Shown here: piece after piece, positions 7,919-16,724 of the stretch | How the letters are laid out: every line of letters begins with the position of its first letter | How positions within the stretch are numbered: the stretch's first letter is position 1 | Source: Alteromonas hispanica | GTDB taxonomy: Bacteria > Pseudomonadota > Gammaproteobacteria > Enterobacterales > Alteromonadaceae | Length of the DNA stretch: 64,000 nucleotides | Assembly (NCBI RefSeq): GCF_010500915.1 | Contig: NZ_JAAAWP010000001.1 | Coordinates: forward strand, 620,001 to 684,000 | Reading direction: 5' to 3' | Made by a program: the position numbers and the translations under genes | Notes under the pieces: generated by a model | Seen by the model: the letters and a program-made list of their open reading frames with translations, nothing else | Databases searched by the model: none | What the model was told of the DNA's origin: nothing

Positions 7919-9139
7919 CTAGAAGTGCTGGCTGTTCTCACATAGAACGTTTGAAAGTAGTTGCTCGAACGCAGAACCATCTCTTCGAGTCAGGTTTGGT
8001 ACGTAGCGGCTGTAGATCTCAAATAGCATTTTTGTGTTTGCGTGCCCCATTTGACGCGCTATCCATTCGGGCGCTTCGCCGGATGCTAACCACAACGTTG
8101 CAGCGGTATGACGAGTTTCGTATGGTCTTCGATATTCCATACCGATTTTTTCTAATGTAGGTTTCCAAACCCGATCTCTTACATTGCCATGATCTAACGG
8201 GTTACCTTGGGAATTCGGAAATACAAACTTCCCATCACCAGAAACGTCCAACTGATTTTGAAGCGCTTCTTTCACTAATGTCGACATTTGAATGTCGCGC
8301 ATAGAGCCGCGAGTTTTGGTTGAATCCATTCGACCTTGCACAAATGTCTCTCTGATACTTATCGTGCCCAAGTCAAAGTCAACGTACTTCCACATTAGGC
8401 CATCAATTTCAGCGGTTCTCATGCCAGTAAAAAAGCGCACTGTGTAGTAATTCCGAAAGTCGACACGCACTGTTTTCAAAAACGTTAGCACTTGTTCTAG
8501 TGAAAATGGATTAACATCTCGCCGGTCTACGCGAAGCGGCGCAATATTTTCAAATTGGCAGCGGAAACCAAACCTGTCAGCCGCCTCGCGTAAAATCATT
8601 CGAAGTGGTGTCATGATATGATTTACAAAGTCGGTCGAAAGCTGAGTACCATCAGCTTTTGGCTGCATCAGTTTGGCGCGATATTTCAAAATAGTCGGGC
8701 GGTCAATTTCGCTCACATCAAAACCCGCAAACTCTTTAGTGAGATACGAGAACACATAAATTCTCATGCTGTTGACGTAGCTTTGTTTCCAACGTACTTC
8801 GTTTTCAGAAAACCACTCCTGGGCAAAGTCTTCAAACGCCCTATTGTTATGCCCTTGAAGAGCGTTAGACACTTTTTGGTAAGTAGCCAGCATCGCTCGC
8901 TTTATGCGGCTTGCTTGTTCATCTTCTTTAACAAAGTTCGAAGCCTTTTTAGAATCTGGAAAATAATCGCTGTACACAAAGCATTTTAAGCGAATATCTG
9001 ACTCAATTTGCTTAAGTAGCTTTTCAAGCTTCTTCCTATTGGCCCGAGTATCTGGCAATACGGTTTGCTCTCTACATCGCGTATTTAAATACCTGAAATC
9101 AATATAAAGCTTGGATTCACGAACATTTATACTACCCAT
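7919..9139 (-). CDS. int: tyrosine recombinase (phage/island integrase)
   Basis: 406 residues from the ATG at 9139, chosen because GGGGAG precedes it and because it overlaps the excisionase end by 8 bases; a longer frame to 9196 lacks this. The N-terminal arm domain (about 1-60) and SAM-like core-binding domain (about 95-190) precede the catalytic domain. Catalytic residues visible: R241 in TGMRT, Y340-x-x-R343 in YETRHTAA (Tyr in place of the usual first His, as in many island integrases), H366 in MGHANTK and nucleophile Y376 in FEIYSRY. It inserts and excises the island. No attachment-site repeats could be paired inside the window, as the far end lies to the left. Confidence 0.93.
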   Translation of the reverse strand: MGSINVRESKLYIDFRYLNTRCREQTVLPDTRANRKKLEKLLKQIESDIRLKCFVYSDYFPDSKKASNFVKEDEQASRIKRAMLATYQKVSNALQGHNNRAFEDFAQEWFSENEVRWKQSYVNSMRIYVFSYLTKEFAGFDVSEIDRPTILKYRAKLMQPKADGTQLSTDFVNHIMTPLRMILREAADRFGFRCQFENIAPLRVDRRDVNPFSLEQVLTFLKTVRVDFRNYYTVRFFTGMRTAEIDGLMWKYVDFDLGTISIRETFVQGRMDSTKTRGSMRDIQMSTLVKEALQNQLDVSGDGKFVFPNSQGNPLDHGNVRDRVWKPTLEKIGMEYRRPYETRHTAATLWLASGEAPEWIARQMGHANTKMLFEIYSRYVPNLTRRDGSAFEQLLSNVLCENSQHF

Positions 9140-9368
9140 GACACACTCTCCCCGACGCCATGGGAATATATGAAGCATTTCGAACTGCACTTTCATACAA
9201 ATACGCTTCTACCTCTTCCCAAATGTATAGAATTTTTCTACCATTGAATGGTCGGATGTAGTGCTTACCTTCGATGAAAATAGAGTCTCGCAGCTCCGCA
9301 TTGATGTAGTTGGCGCTAAATTTAATTCGGGCTGAGAGCTCTTTTGCTGTGAGCAACGTTTGTTTCAT
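9132..9368 (-). CDS. excisionase / AlpA-like small DNA-binding protein
   Basis: 78 residues starting MKQTLLTAKELSARIKFS, with a winged-helix (MerR/excisionase-type) N-terminus and a FNGRKILYIWEEVEAYL segment typical of excisionase-like proteins that accompany tyrosine integrases. A perfect AAAGGAGG site precedes the ATG. The 3' end overlaps the integrase start by 8 bases, so both are cotranscribed. Transcription starts in the 100-base space shared with the divergent XRE repressor gene, where two palindromic operators lie. Likely role: recombination directionality factor and perhaps autoregulator. Confidence 0.8.
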   Translation of the reverse strand: MKQTLLTAKELSARIKFSANYINAELRDSIFIEGKHYIRPFNGRKILYIWEEVEAYLYESAVRNASYIPMASGRVCHG

Positions 9369-9391
9369 AAAGGCCTCCTTTGACCTGTTTC

Positions 9392-9404
9392 GTCTTCACA
9401 AGAC
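9392..9404. promoter_or_regulatory. palindromic operator O1 between excisionase and XRE repressor
   Basis: GTCTT-CAC-AAGAC, a perfect 5-bp-arm palindrome with a 3-bp centre, extended by TTTC on the left. It lies 24 bases before the excisionase ATG. The second copy is 33 bp away centre to centre, three helical turns, as expected for cooperative binding of a Cro/CI-like dimer. Binding by the adjacent XRE protein is inferred. Confidence 0.75.
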
Positions 9405-9424
9405 AAATATACAAGTCAATTTTC

Positions 9425-9437
9425 GTCTTATCAAGAC
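9425..9437. promoter_or_regulatory. palindromic operator O2
   Basis: GTCTT-ATC-AAGAC. It has the same arms as the first operator and the same TTTC prefix, with a different 3-bp centre, which shows that the arms are what is conserved. It lies 30 bases before the TTG start of the XRE gene, so it probably overlaps that gene's own promoter. Confidence 0.75.
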
Positions 9438-9466
9438 ATTTTTGTATATTTTTTGGTAACCGTATT

Positions 9467-9688
9467 TTGATTAAGTATAAGATTAGAGAGCTGGTAAAAC
9501 AGAAATCCGAACAAGAAGGCAGAAAAATAACGCTGTCGTTTCTAGCAAATGAGGTGGGTATTCAAAGCTCAGCTATGAGTAAAATAGCCAATAACACTGG
9601 CTATCACACCAGCATCACCACGCTAGAAGCTTTGTGTAAATTCTTTGATTGTAAAATTGAAGATGTTGTTGAGTATGTGCCGGATTAG
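9467..9688 (+). CDS. XRE-family (Cro/CI-like) repressor
   Basis: 73 residues from a TTG start at 9467. A longer frame from 9380 would run through the operators and give a Phe/Cys-rich non-protein-like start, so the internal TTG is preferred. The protein is a compact HTH_XRE: KIRELVKQKSEQEG, then LSFLANEVGIQSSAMSKIANNTG (recognition helix region), then TTLEALCKFFDCKIEDVVEYV. It is divergent from xis-int with two operators in between, the classic layout of a lysogeny-type switch that holds the island quiescent. Confidence 0.82.
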   Translation: MIKYKIRELVKQKSEQEGRKITLSFLANEVGIQSSAMSKIANNTGYHTSITTLEALCKFFDCKIEDVVEYVPD

Positions 9689-10350
9689 CGTGCTATTGAG
9701 CCACTTTAATGTTGTGATAATTAACGATCGAAGGTCACAGCTTAACGGCTGTCAGATTGCTACCTGAAGTTTTAATTTTACCAAGAGGTATAAGTGGGCA
9801 ACAGTTGCATCGAGTACAAAGGACGATGTAAAAATTTTTTTGCCTTAATGTAGAACTGCTCAAGGCTTATGAAAAGGCAAATCCTGCCTAAACTGTTCCA
9901 CTTCCACCTTCAAAGCTATGCAGCGCGATTTATCAAATGAGCTGGTTGATGTTATCAAAAATACACTTAATCTAATTGAAGAACACAGCTTAAGTGAAGT
10001 CTCCTTCCTTTCAAACGATGTTAAATGGTTCAGTTCTGTCTCTGAACGGATATATCAGGAGATAAAATCAAACCTGCATGTTGACAAAGATTGCGTGTAT
10101 TTCTCTGGGACTTTTGATTCATAGAATCCCCTGCTTTTATTTCCACGAGGTTACCGCTGTCAGTAGTTTTTCTGAGCAGGGACAACTGCTAAAGTTATCA
10201 ATCTTGCCATTTTATTTTCTCATTCTGCTCAAACGATGATAACTGGAATTGAGAATTAAAATCGCAAAGTGTAATTATCTTGGGAGCGCCAGAGTAGCTT
10301 GGAAAAACTTACTTTAAAACCTTGAACAATTGACACAGTTGACCGATTTA
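9689..10350. other. island right junction region, 660 bases with at most one small gene
   Basis: Between the repressor and the flagellin gene I see only the possible 68-residue gene at 9918-10124. No tRNA and no obvious terminator. The right attachment site of the island should lie here if the integrase sits at the island end, but the sister repeat would be outside the window. Confidence 0.4.
9918..10124 (+). CDS. possible 68-residue hypothetical protein
   Basis: A frame starting MQRDLSNELVDVIKNTLNLI with ordinary amino-acid composition: an N-terminal amphipathic helix of about 25 residues and an acidic middle. No strong ribosome binding site, no recognised family. The composition reads like a real small protein or the remnant of a larger one near the island boundary. 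Low confidence. Confidence 0.35.
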   Translation: MQRDLSNELVDVIKNTLNLIEEHSLSEVSFLSNDVKWFSSVSERIYQEIKSNLHVDKDCVYFSGTFDS

Positions 10351-11577
10351 CTATTCCAATAGCGATAGTGCAAGCTGAGGGCGCTGATTTGCTTGGGCTA
10401 GGACAGAGATGCTTGCTTGCTGAACTATTTGAGATTGCGTTAGCCTGGACGTAGTCGATGCAAAATCTGTGTCCATGATTCTGCTCCTTGCATCAGAAAC
10501 ATTCTCAGAAATGTTGCTCAGACTTCTTATTGTAGACTTGAAACGGTTCTCCAGTGCACCTAACTCTGTTCTTAGCGTGTTTATGCGAGAGAGTGCTCCA
10601 TCGATTGCTGAAGTAGGACTTTTGCGATTGATGCCAGAAGCGCTGGGTGAACTCGAGTATGTGCCAATAATTGAATTAATAGATAGTGAAGATGGATTAT
10701 TTACATTTTCAGCAATTCTTAGTTGAGTGTTACCAGGACGAATAAAAACACCAACAGTTTGACCAATAGGATCTTGCCCTGCACCAAGAGAGTCAGAACC
10801 AAGGACACTATCAATCCCTTCGGCAATATTAGCTGCGTCCATTATGGAAATACCAGCAGCATCATTTCCGGTCAAGTTTAAATCAAGCTCAAAAAAAGAT
10901 TGACCAGCATCATTGGAGATAGCGAATTTATAGACTCCTTGATTCAGTCCGTCAGTTCTAAAAATGCTGTTTGTAAGCGCATTTGGCTCACCACTATTTG
11001 ATACCACAGGAGCGCCAAATGTTGTCGTTCCCGCAACAACATCAATTCCTGCTATATTGAGTCCAGCTAAATCGAATCCAAGCCCAGATAATTGATTGAA
11101 CCTAACAGTTATATTTTGCCCCGCGTTCGAGCCGACTAAAAACCTTGCACTAAAATCTCCTCGTAGGATATCTTGCCCAGCGAACTGAGTAGTATTTGAA
11201 ATTCGATTAATCTCTGCGAGCGAAGCATCAGCTTCTTTCTGAAGCGCTTGGATATCTGAAGAAGTATTGATACCGTTCTGTGCTTGTATTGAAAGCTGCC
11301 TGACTCGCTGGAGATTAGTAGCTACCTCTGATAGCGCACCATCAGCTGTCTGAATTAATGAAATACCATCATTTGCGTTTCTCACAGCTTGACTCAAGCC
11401 TTTTATCTGCGAAGTCATCCTAGAAGAAATTTGTAGTCCAGCCGAATCATCACTTGCACGATTAATTTTTAAGCCCGACGATAACTGCTCAAAAGACTGA
11501 GATAGGGCGTGGTTTGTATTTGCTAAAGCTCTTCTGGCACCCATCGCCACAATGTTTGTATTGATAAAAAGAGACAC
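10351..11577 (-). CDS. fliC: flagellin
   Basis: 408 residues with conserved flagellin ends. The N-terminal D0/D1 is MSLFINTNIVAMGARRALANTNH, ASDDSAGLQISSRMTSQ, ANDGISLIQTADGAL. The C-terminal D1/D0 is GALENRFKSTIRSLSNISENVSDARSRIMDTDFA, ending SISVLAQANQRPQLALSLLE. A variable domain lies at about 165-320. It polymerises into the flagellar filament after export by the flagellar type III system; no signal peptide is needed. No hook, cap or chaperone genes are nearby, so this is an orphan flagellin next to a mobile island. The conserved ANQLPQ-type end has Arg for Leu. A sigma-28-like -10 element lies about 70 bases upstream. Confidence 0.93.
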   Translation of the reverse strand: MSLFINTNIVAMGARRALANTNHALSQSFEQLSSGLKINRASDDSAGLQISSRMTSQIKGLSQAVRNANDGISLIQTADGALSEVATNLQRVRQLSIQAQNGINTSSDIQALQKEADASLAEINRISNTTQFAGQDILRGDFSARFLVGSNAGQNITVRFNQLSGLGFDLAGLNIAGIDVVAGTTTFGAPVVSNSGEPNALTNSIFRTDGLNQGVYKFAISNDAGQSFFELDLNLTGNDAAGISIMDAANIAEGIDSVLGSDSLGAGQDPIGQTVGVFIRPGNTQLRIAENVNNPSSLSINSIIGTYSSSPSASGINRKSPTSAIDGALSRINTLRTELGALENRFKSTIRSLSNISENVSDARSRIMDTDFASTTSRLTQSQIVQQASISVLAQANQRPQLALSLLE

Positions 11578-11644
11578 CTTTCATTCCCTCAACGAATTTC
11601 CATCACTTATATTTCAGGGTCATTTCAACGCCGTAGTATTTCCA

Positions 11645-11652
11645 ATATCGGC
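11645..11652 (-). promoter_or_regulatory. sigma-28 (FliA)-like -10 element of the flagellin gene
   Basis: On the minus strand GCCGATAT matches the FliA -10 consensus GCCGATAA at 7 of 8 bases, 67 bases before the flagellin ATG. The -35 position (15 bases further) reads TTCA rather than TAAA, so the match is partial. Confidence 0.5.
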
Positions 11653-11986
11653 AACACTACAAATGTCTGAAGCTAAATTAAAATTCCCGTTGCAAACTAA
11701 AATGCGGATTTTTATTAAATGACATCTTATCTATCGTTGACTCACTCCATTCTCCTTTCAACGAACGCTATTCTTAAAACTGGCAGTCAGTTTCGGGGGG
11801 AACGTCAGCCATCTCTAATGAAATGGTATTTGGTTACTCTACTAGTAAAAAATGACCGCTCAGTACAGATGCCATGGGCTTCAGGTATGAAACTGCTGGT
11901 GTTGATTCGTCGCTGATATTTCGAACGTCTTTTGTTTATCTTTAGCGCCACCTTTTCACGAATGCGAAAAGGTCCGTCTTACGTTA
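11653..11986. other. intergenic region between divergent flagellin and unknown gene
   Basis: About 330 bases without a convincing gene. A 65-codon plus-strand frame at 11719-11916 has no family features and no ribosome binding site. Apart from the flagellin promoter element at the left border I see nothing definite. Confidence 0.4.
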
Positions 11987-12694
11987 ATGGCTGCCAAAAT
12001 AACGGACTATGAAGCACTTGAAATTGTTGAGCGAAAACTGCCAACGATGAACTATCAAAACCGTATCGAACAATTTGCGGCTCAAGAGGGAATAAAAGCG
12101 AGTAGCGTGGGAAAACGGTTATCTCAAAGGCGCAGACGTATTAGAGAATGGCTTAATCTGCCGGGTCACTCCCCTACCCGCCATAGCAATGCTTTAATTG
12201 TCACAGATTCAGAAGGACGCACATTTACCAGCTTAAAAGAAGCTACTGCCAAAAAAGGCATGCATCGCTCAACATTAAAAAGCGGCGGCTTAAAGCTTGT
12301 AAGAGTGAAGAAATACGCCTTTGAATCGGAAATGTCTATTTCTGCCGAATCCCTTTCACTTCTGTGCGCTCATCCAAATTTACTGTTAAAAGACGACTTA
12401 TTCTCTTCTGATGGCCACTTCATACTTTTAGATAATCAAGTGCGCCTACATTTATTCTTCAGAAATACTGGAGGTAATGAATATATTGCATTTGCATCAA
12501 TTGATGGCGTGACGTTATTCAGTGTTAATTGCTCGATAAATGGATACAGCATATCTACAAACAGCACATTATTTCGCGATACCGCTTTCCTAAAACCTCA
12601 CGAAAAAACAGCATTGCACAATTTAATGCGCGGTTGTGCGAAGCAGAATTGTGAAATGTTCTTGAGTGACTTTGTTAAATACAAAATGCCATAA
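11987..12694 (+). CDS. unknown 235-residue protein with possible N-terminal DNA-binding region
   Basis: No family recognised. Residues about 1-60 are helical and very basic (VGKRLSQRRRRIREW) and could form a helix-turn-helix. Residues about 70-110 (VTDSEGRTFTSLKEATAKKGMHRSTLKSGG) look like the small repeat found in proteins with a nucleotide- or DNA-associated motif. The C-terminal half (about 120-235) is mixed alpha/beta without membrane helices. It stands alone, followed 55 bases later by a large palindrome that could be its operator or terminator. It may be an accessory gene of a former insertion near tRNA-Val. Confidence 0.65.
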   Translation: MAAKITDYEALEIVERKLPTMNYQNRIEQFAAQEGIKASSVGKRLSQRRRRIREWLNLPGHSPTRHSNALIVTDSEGRTFTSLKEATAKKGMHRSTLKSGGLKLVRVKKYAFESEMSISAESLSLLCAHPNLLLKDDLFSSDGHFILLDNQVRLHLFFRNTGGNEYIAFASIDGVTLFSVNCSINGYSISTNSTLFRDTAFLKPHEKTALHNLMRGCAKQNCEMFLSDFVKYKMP

Positions 12695-12749
12695 GAGAAA
12701 AACGCCATGGTTTTTAACGGCAAATAACAACGGAGTTAAATCTAGATTT

Positions 12750-12786
12750 GGTCACGAGTGGTCACGAATTGTGACCACTCGTGACC
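12750..12786. repeat. perfect inverted repeat, 16-bp arms, 5-bp spacer
   Basis: Left arm GGTCACGAGTGGTCAC (12750-12765), spacer GAATT, right arm its exact reverse complement (12771-12786). Each arm contains GGTCAC twice, so the site has four copies of GTGACC in alternating orientation. No T run follows on either strand, so it is not a standard intrinsic terminator. An operator for a dimeric or tetrameric regulator, or an RNA hairpin, are the alternatives. Confidence 0.9.
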
Positions 12787-12944
12787 ATTACGACAGTATT
12801 CATACGTTTTTAAAGGAAAAAACGAAAAGAAATAGAAATCCTGAAAAAACGGCTTAAAACCGATTATTTCAATGCTGTCAATGAGTTAGGAATCTTAAAT
12901 ATTTTTGAAATGACGGTAGAAAAATTCTTAGGGGAAAAACTAGA

Positions 12945-13021
<77 letters not shown>

Positions 13022-13154
13022 ATTTTGAGTTGAGGCGTAAAAACAACAAACGGGCATTTGTCTGCTCAACGGCGCGTATAATACTGAGGCAGAATGAAAG
13101 CTGCAAGAAAAACTTAATAAAACTGAATTAAGTGCTTATTTTACAAGCAGCATA

Positions 13155-13180
13155 GGCTGTCAGTTAAAATACTCACAGCC
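13155..13180 (-). terminator. weak hairpin after the patatin gene
   Basis: GGCTGTCAGT-TAAAAT-ACTCACAGCC, ten paired positions with one mismatch, 22 bases after the patatin stop codon. No T run follows on the minus strand, so this may be a Rho-dependent or processing structure only. Confidence 0.3.
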
Positions 13181-13201
13181 CACCGAGTGTTGGAAGCACT
13201 G

Positions 13202-14281
13202 TTAGTCACGCAAGTTAAAAGGGAGCGGTTTTATGCTATCTACCAATCTTCCGTCGTTCACCGCTTCCATGAAGTATTCACCTAGCCTGTCGGTTTCGCT
13301 TAATACGGTTTGCCAATACTTTATACGCGTGGGTGCATCGAGCACTTCAAAATCTTTTCTATCAGGTATCTTGCCGTAAGGTAGTTTGGCGACAAATGAT
13401 GGCGAAGGCACCAACATAACTACATTATCGTAGCTTGAACGATGGGGAACGCGGCGCTTTAAGCCTTTATCAAACCATCCAGGAATAGGTTTGTTGTAAA
13501 AGTGAGGATACAAAACCAAGCCTTCATCGGGGCCAAACGACACATCAAAGTGATAGTCTATTATGCCGCCGTCCCTATACATTCCTGGTGGCGCGCCTTC
13601 TATTTGAGTAACCCCTTCAATCACTATCGGAATTGAACCTGACGCCAATAATGCACTATGAATATTGCCTTGCGTTAGCGAATGAAAATGAGAGGGCATT
13701 CCGTAGGGATCGGTAATAGTTAATTGGCTATTTGGCGATGAAAACACATATCGCTCATACAACTTAGTTAAATTTTTACGGCTTACGGTATTAGCAGCCG
13801 CACTCATGGCCAAGCCAGAGAGCTGCTGAAATTTACCCTCAAAACGCGTTGCGCCTAAGCATTTAGCAACAATTAAATGCGCTTTAAACCGCTCGTTTGC
13901 CAAAACCTCTTGCTTTCCCTTTTCATCAACCATGTGTTTTAACAAGTCTTCTGCTTTTGATGTTATTTCTCGAGCTGTGGGTTTGTTACTGCTGTACGTT
14001 GTTGTTGAATAAGACTCTGCAAGTCTGTTTATTGCTGCAAGCGGATCATTTTGCACCGCACAAATGGCACGAAAAGCCCCTGCTGATGAACCAATTACGT
14101 GAATTTGGTGCTTTACGCTGGCAAACCATTCTGGAAATAGAACTCTATCTAGCCCGGCAAGTGAAAACCACTTAGGCCCTCCGGATGCCCCCAGAAAGTA
14201 GCTAAATAACTCAGGGGTAAAACCGTTCTTTAAGATAGTTTCTCTTGCTTTATCTCCTGCATATACTTCTAATGGTGCCAC
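13202..14281 (-). CDS. patatin-like phospholipase family protein
   Basis: 359 residues. The patatin fold signature is complete: oxyanion loop GASGG at 31-35, nucleophile motif G-S-S66-A-G at 64-68, and the catalytic D237-G-G at YRDGGIIDYHFD. The likely reaction is hydrolysis of acyl esters of phospholipids. No signal peptide is present, so it is cytoplasmic unless exported otherwise. It is the only gene between tRNA-Val and the MarR gene; substrate is unknown. Proteins of this subgroup are often annotated only as patatin-like. Confidence 0.85.
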   Translation of the reverse strand: MAPLEVYAGDKARETILKNGFTPELFSYFLGASGGPKWFSLAGLDRVLFPEWFASVKHQIHVIGSSAGAFRAICAVQNDPLAAINRLAESYSTTTYSSNKPTAREITSKAEDLLKHMVDEKGKQEVLANERFKAHLIVAKCLGATRFEGKFQQLSGLAMSAAANTVSRKNLTKLYERYVFSSPNSQLTITDPYGMPSHFHSLTQGNIHSALLASGSIPIVIEGVTQIEGAPPGMYRDGGIIDYHFDVSFGPDEGLVLYPHFYNKPIPGWFDKGLKRRVPHRSSYDNVVMLVPSPSFVAKLPYGKIPDRKDFEVLDAPTRIKYWQTVLSETDRLGEYFMEAVNDGRLVDSIKPLPFNLRD

Positions 14282-14443
14282 GCGCTTTCCTGTTTTAAAT
14301 CTAGATTGTTCTGTTAGTTTTTATTCATAAAATCGTGCATTTTTGCACTTATGTCGTAAATTACCAGCTAACAACTTAAAAGTAATGATTTTCTCGTAGT
14401 CGAATGCTGCCATTACCTATTCTGAACTCAGCTCATGCCTCTA

Positions 14444-14857
14444 TTATTCGTCACTTAAACTATTCATCACTTTTAAAAATGTGTTGTACTCATCAGCAGT
14501 TATATTTTTAATTTTTTCAGCCTGCCATTGAGAAACTAACGGAGTAATTTCATTGAAGATGTTTTTTCCCTTTTCAGAAAGCGCAACATTAACGGCACGC
14601 TTATCTCGTTCGCTAGCCATCCTAGTAACCAGTTGTTTATTTTCTAATTGCTGAAGTGCCCTACTTATTTGTACTTTATCGAGGCGTGTGGCAACAGCTA
14701 TATTTTTAGATAACATAGCGTCATTGTTTCCTAGAGTGGCCACCACACGCCATTCGGGCATGCTCAGTCCAAATGGTCGATAAATAGAGGCTAATGACTG
14801 ACTGAGATCATTAGAAAGCATGGCTACCTTGTAGGCCAACATGTCGTTAAGCTTCAT
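14444..14857 (-). CDS. MarR-family transcriptional regulator
   Basis: 137 residues from the ATG at 14857, which has AGAGG at good distance; the frame could start six codons earlier. The winged-helix MarR layout is clear: LSQSLASIYRPFGLSMPEWRVVATLG, then the recognition region LDKVQISRALQQLENKQLVTR, then the wing ERDKRAVNVALSEKGK. It is divergent from hmgA across a 477-base gap. A role in controlling the tyrosine/homogentisate genes is plausible from position, but not shown by the sequence. Confidence 0.88.
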   Translation of the reverse strand: MKLNDMLAYKVAMLSNDLSQSLASIYRPFGLSMPEWRVVATLGNNDAMLSKNIAVATRLDKVQISRALQQLENKQLVTRMASERDKRAVNVALSEKGKNIFNEITPLVSQWQAEKIKNITADEYNTFLKVMNSLSDE

Positions 14858-15334
14858 TTTAAACCTCTTTTTCAACCGATTGTGTTAGTGCTATATAAAG
14901 CTCTTCTTCGAGCGGTTAGAAATCTATCTGCTGACTATCGCCGCTTTACACAAATCAACATGCTCTCAAATAGTGTTTATCAACCTCAGTTGTTTTAACC
15001 AACCCATTCAAAGGTGCAGTTGCCGGCAAACACTGAATAATTACTCCGGATGTAAACTAATCAGCACGTTTCTCGACTAACTCCCAACATGTTTTACTGT
15101 TCACAATTGATTTACATAACATTAAGCACTAGCCTAAACGAATTAGTTTCATTTGTAACTAGTTAAATAGCGTGGGTGTCTCACTAATATTTTTAGAAGT
15201 AGCGAGATGAACAGAAGGTTTCAACTCCTATAAAAGACCACGATGTAAAATCACTATTTAAAATCACAATGTAGAAATGCAGCGCAGAAGAACGGTTGAT
15301 AATACCGCGACCAAAAAAGCAAATTGGGGGAGCA
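14858..15334. other. divergent control region between marR and hmgA
   Basis: 477 bases with no gene. It holds the perfect 8-bp palindrome AACTAGTT near 15158 and several AT-rich stretches that could be promoters. I cannot assign an operator with confidence. Confidence 0.4.
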
Positions 15335-16633
15335 ATGAAAAACTTAAAATACATGACGGGTTTCAATAATGAGCACGAAACCGAGGCGCTTGAAAATGCG
15401 CTTCCTAAAGGCCAGTTTAGCCCCCAGAAAGTAAATTATAAGCTGTATGCAGAGCAGTTTAGCAGTACGGCATTTACGGCCCCTCGTCACGCCAACAGAC
15501 GCACCTGGACTTATCGTATTAGGCCGTCTATTGCTATGGGCGACTTTGCACCTTATGCCCACGCTCTAATAAAAACTGCTCCGGATAGCGACATTCCCTG
15601 CCCTCCTAATGTTCTAAGGTGGAATCCTATTCCACTGCCAGAGAAAAGCACCGATTTTGTTGATGGCCTAGTCACTATTGGCACAAATGGCGATGCGAAA
15701 ACGCAAATTGGTATGGGCATTCACTGCTACGCTGCCAATGCGTCTATGGGCAATAAAGTGTTTTACTCTTCCGATGGAGAAATGTTGTTTGTACCTCAAG
15801 AAGGTAAGCTTAACGTGAAAACCGAATTTGGTTTACTCTCTGTAGTGCCCGGTGAAATTATGGTTATTCCTCGTGGCGTGCGCTTTTCTGTAGATGTGAG
15901 TAAAGACGAGCCAATTCGCGGCTACATTTGTGAAAATTATGGCCATCCGTTTGTTTTGCCGGAACGCGGCCCGGTAGGAGCCAACGGCTATTCAAATCAG
16001 CGCGATTTTCTTTACCCTGTGGCCTGGTTTGAAGATAACGATATGGCCCATACCGTTATCAATAAATTCTGCGGCAATTTGTACGCAGCGGAAATGGACC
16101 ACTCTCCTTTTGATGTAGTGGCATGGGTAGGCAACTCTGCCCCTTATAAATACGATCTTGCTAACTTTAATGTGATGAACACTGTGAGCTTCGATCATCC
16201 CGACCCCTCTATTTTTACTGTGCTCACCTCGCCCTCTGAATTAGACGGCACTGCAAACGTAGACTTTGTAATATTTCCTCCGCGCTGGATGGTGGCAGAA
16301 AATACATTTCGCCCTCCTTACTATCACAGAAATGTGATGAGTGAATTTATGGGGTTAATCGAAGGTACGTACGACGCAAAAGAGCACGGGTTCGTGCCAG
16401 GCGGAATGAGCCTGCATAATTGCATGACGCCTCACGGCCCTGAGGCCGAAGTGTTTGAAAAAGCATCGAACGCAGATTTAGCTCCACAGCAATATAAAGA
16501 TACATTGGCATTTATGTTTGAATCCCGTTACGCCATTGCACCAACGGCGTATGCCATGCAAAGCCCGCAAAGGCAAAAAGACTATATCAACTGCTGGAGC
16601 GGCCTGAAGAAATATTTCGATGGTAACCTTTAA
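15335..16633 (+). CDS. hmgA: homogentisate 1,2-dioxygenase
   Basis: 432 residues from the ATG at 15335, behind GGGGGAGC; a frame from 15296 is longer but has no such site. The enzyme opens the ring of homogentisate to maleylacetoacetate in tyrosine/phenylalanine breakdown, using Fe(II). Family hallmarks: start YMTGFNNEHETEAL, ANRRTWTYRIRPS, the iron-ligand region RPPYYHRNVMSEFMGLIEG, and HNCMTPHGPEAEVFEKAS. Length matches the family (about 430). The next step genes (maleylacetoacetate isomerase, fumarylacetoacetase) are not in the window. Confidence 0.95.
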   Translation: MKNLKYMTGFNNEHETEALENALPKGQFSPQKVNYKLYAEQFSSTAFTAPRHANRRTWTYRIRPSIAMGDFAPYAHALIKTAPDSDIPCPPNVLRWNPIPLPEKSTDFVDGLVTIGTNGDAKTQIGMGIHCYAANASMGNKVFYSSDGEMLFVPQEGKLNVKTEFGLLSVVPGEIMVIPRGVRFSVDVSKDEPIRGYICENYGHPFVLPERGPVGANGYSNQRDFLYPVAWFEDNDMAHTVINKFCGNLYAAEMDHSPFDVVAWVGNSAPYKYDLANFNVMNTVSFDHPDPSIFTVLTSPSELDGTANVDFVIFPPRWMVAENTFRPPYYHRNVMSEFMGLIEGTYDAKEHGFVPGGMSLHNCMTPHGPEAEVFEKASNADLAPQQYKDTLAFMFESRYAIAPTAYAMQSPQRQKDYINCWSGLKKYFDGNL

Positions 16634-16724
16634 ACAGGTTGCGTTATTAAGTCATGGTGAATTAACGAGAGTACATAAGGCTGTATCAAATTATGGACAC
16701 TCTATACCACCATCAATTTTTAAT

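Noticed and set aside
11719..11916. 65-codon frame between flagellin and the unknown gene
   Set aside because: No ribosome binding site, no family features, and Leu/Ser-rich composition.
12666..12857. 63-codon frame spanning the large palindrome
   Set aside because: It overlaps the previous gene's end and mainly translates the palindrome; no start signal.
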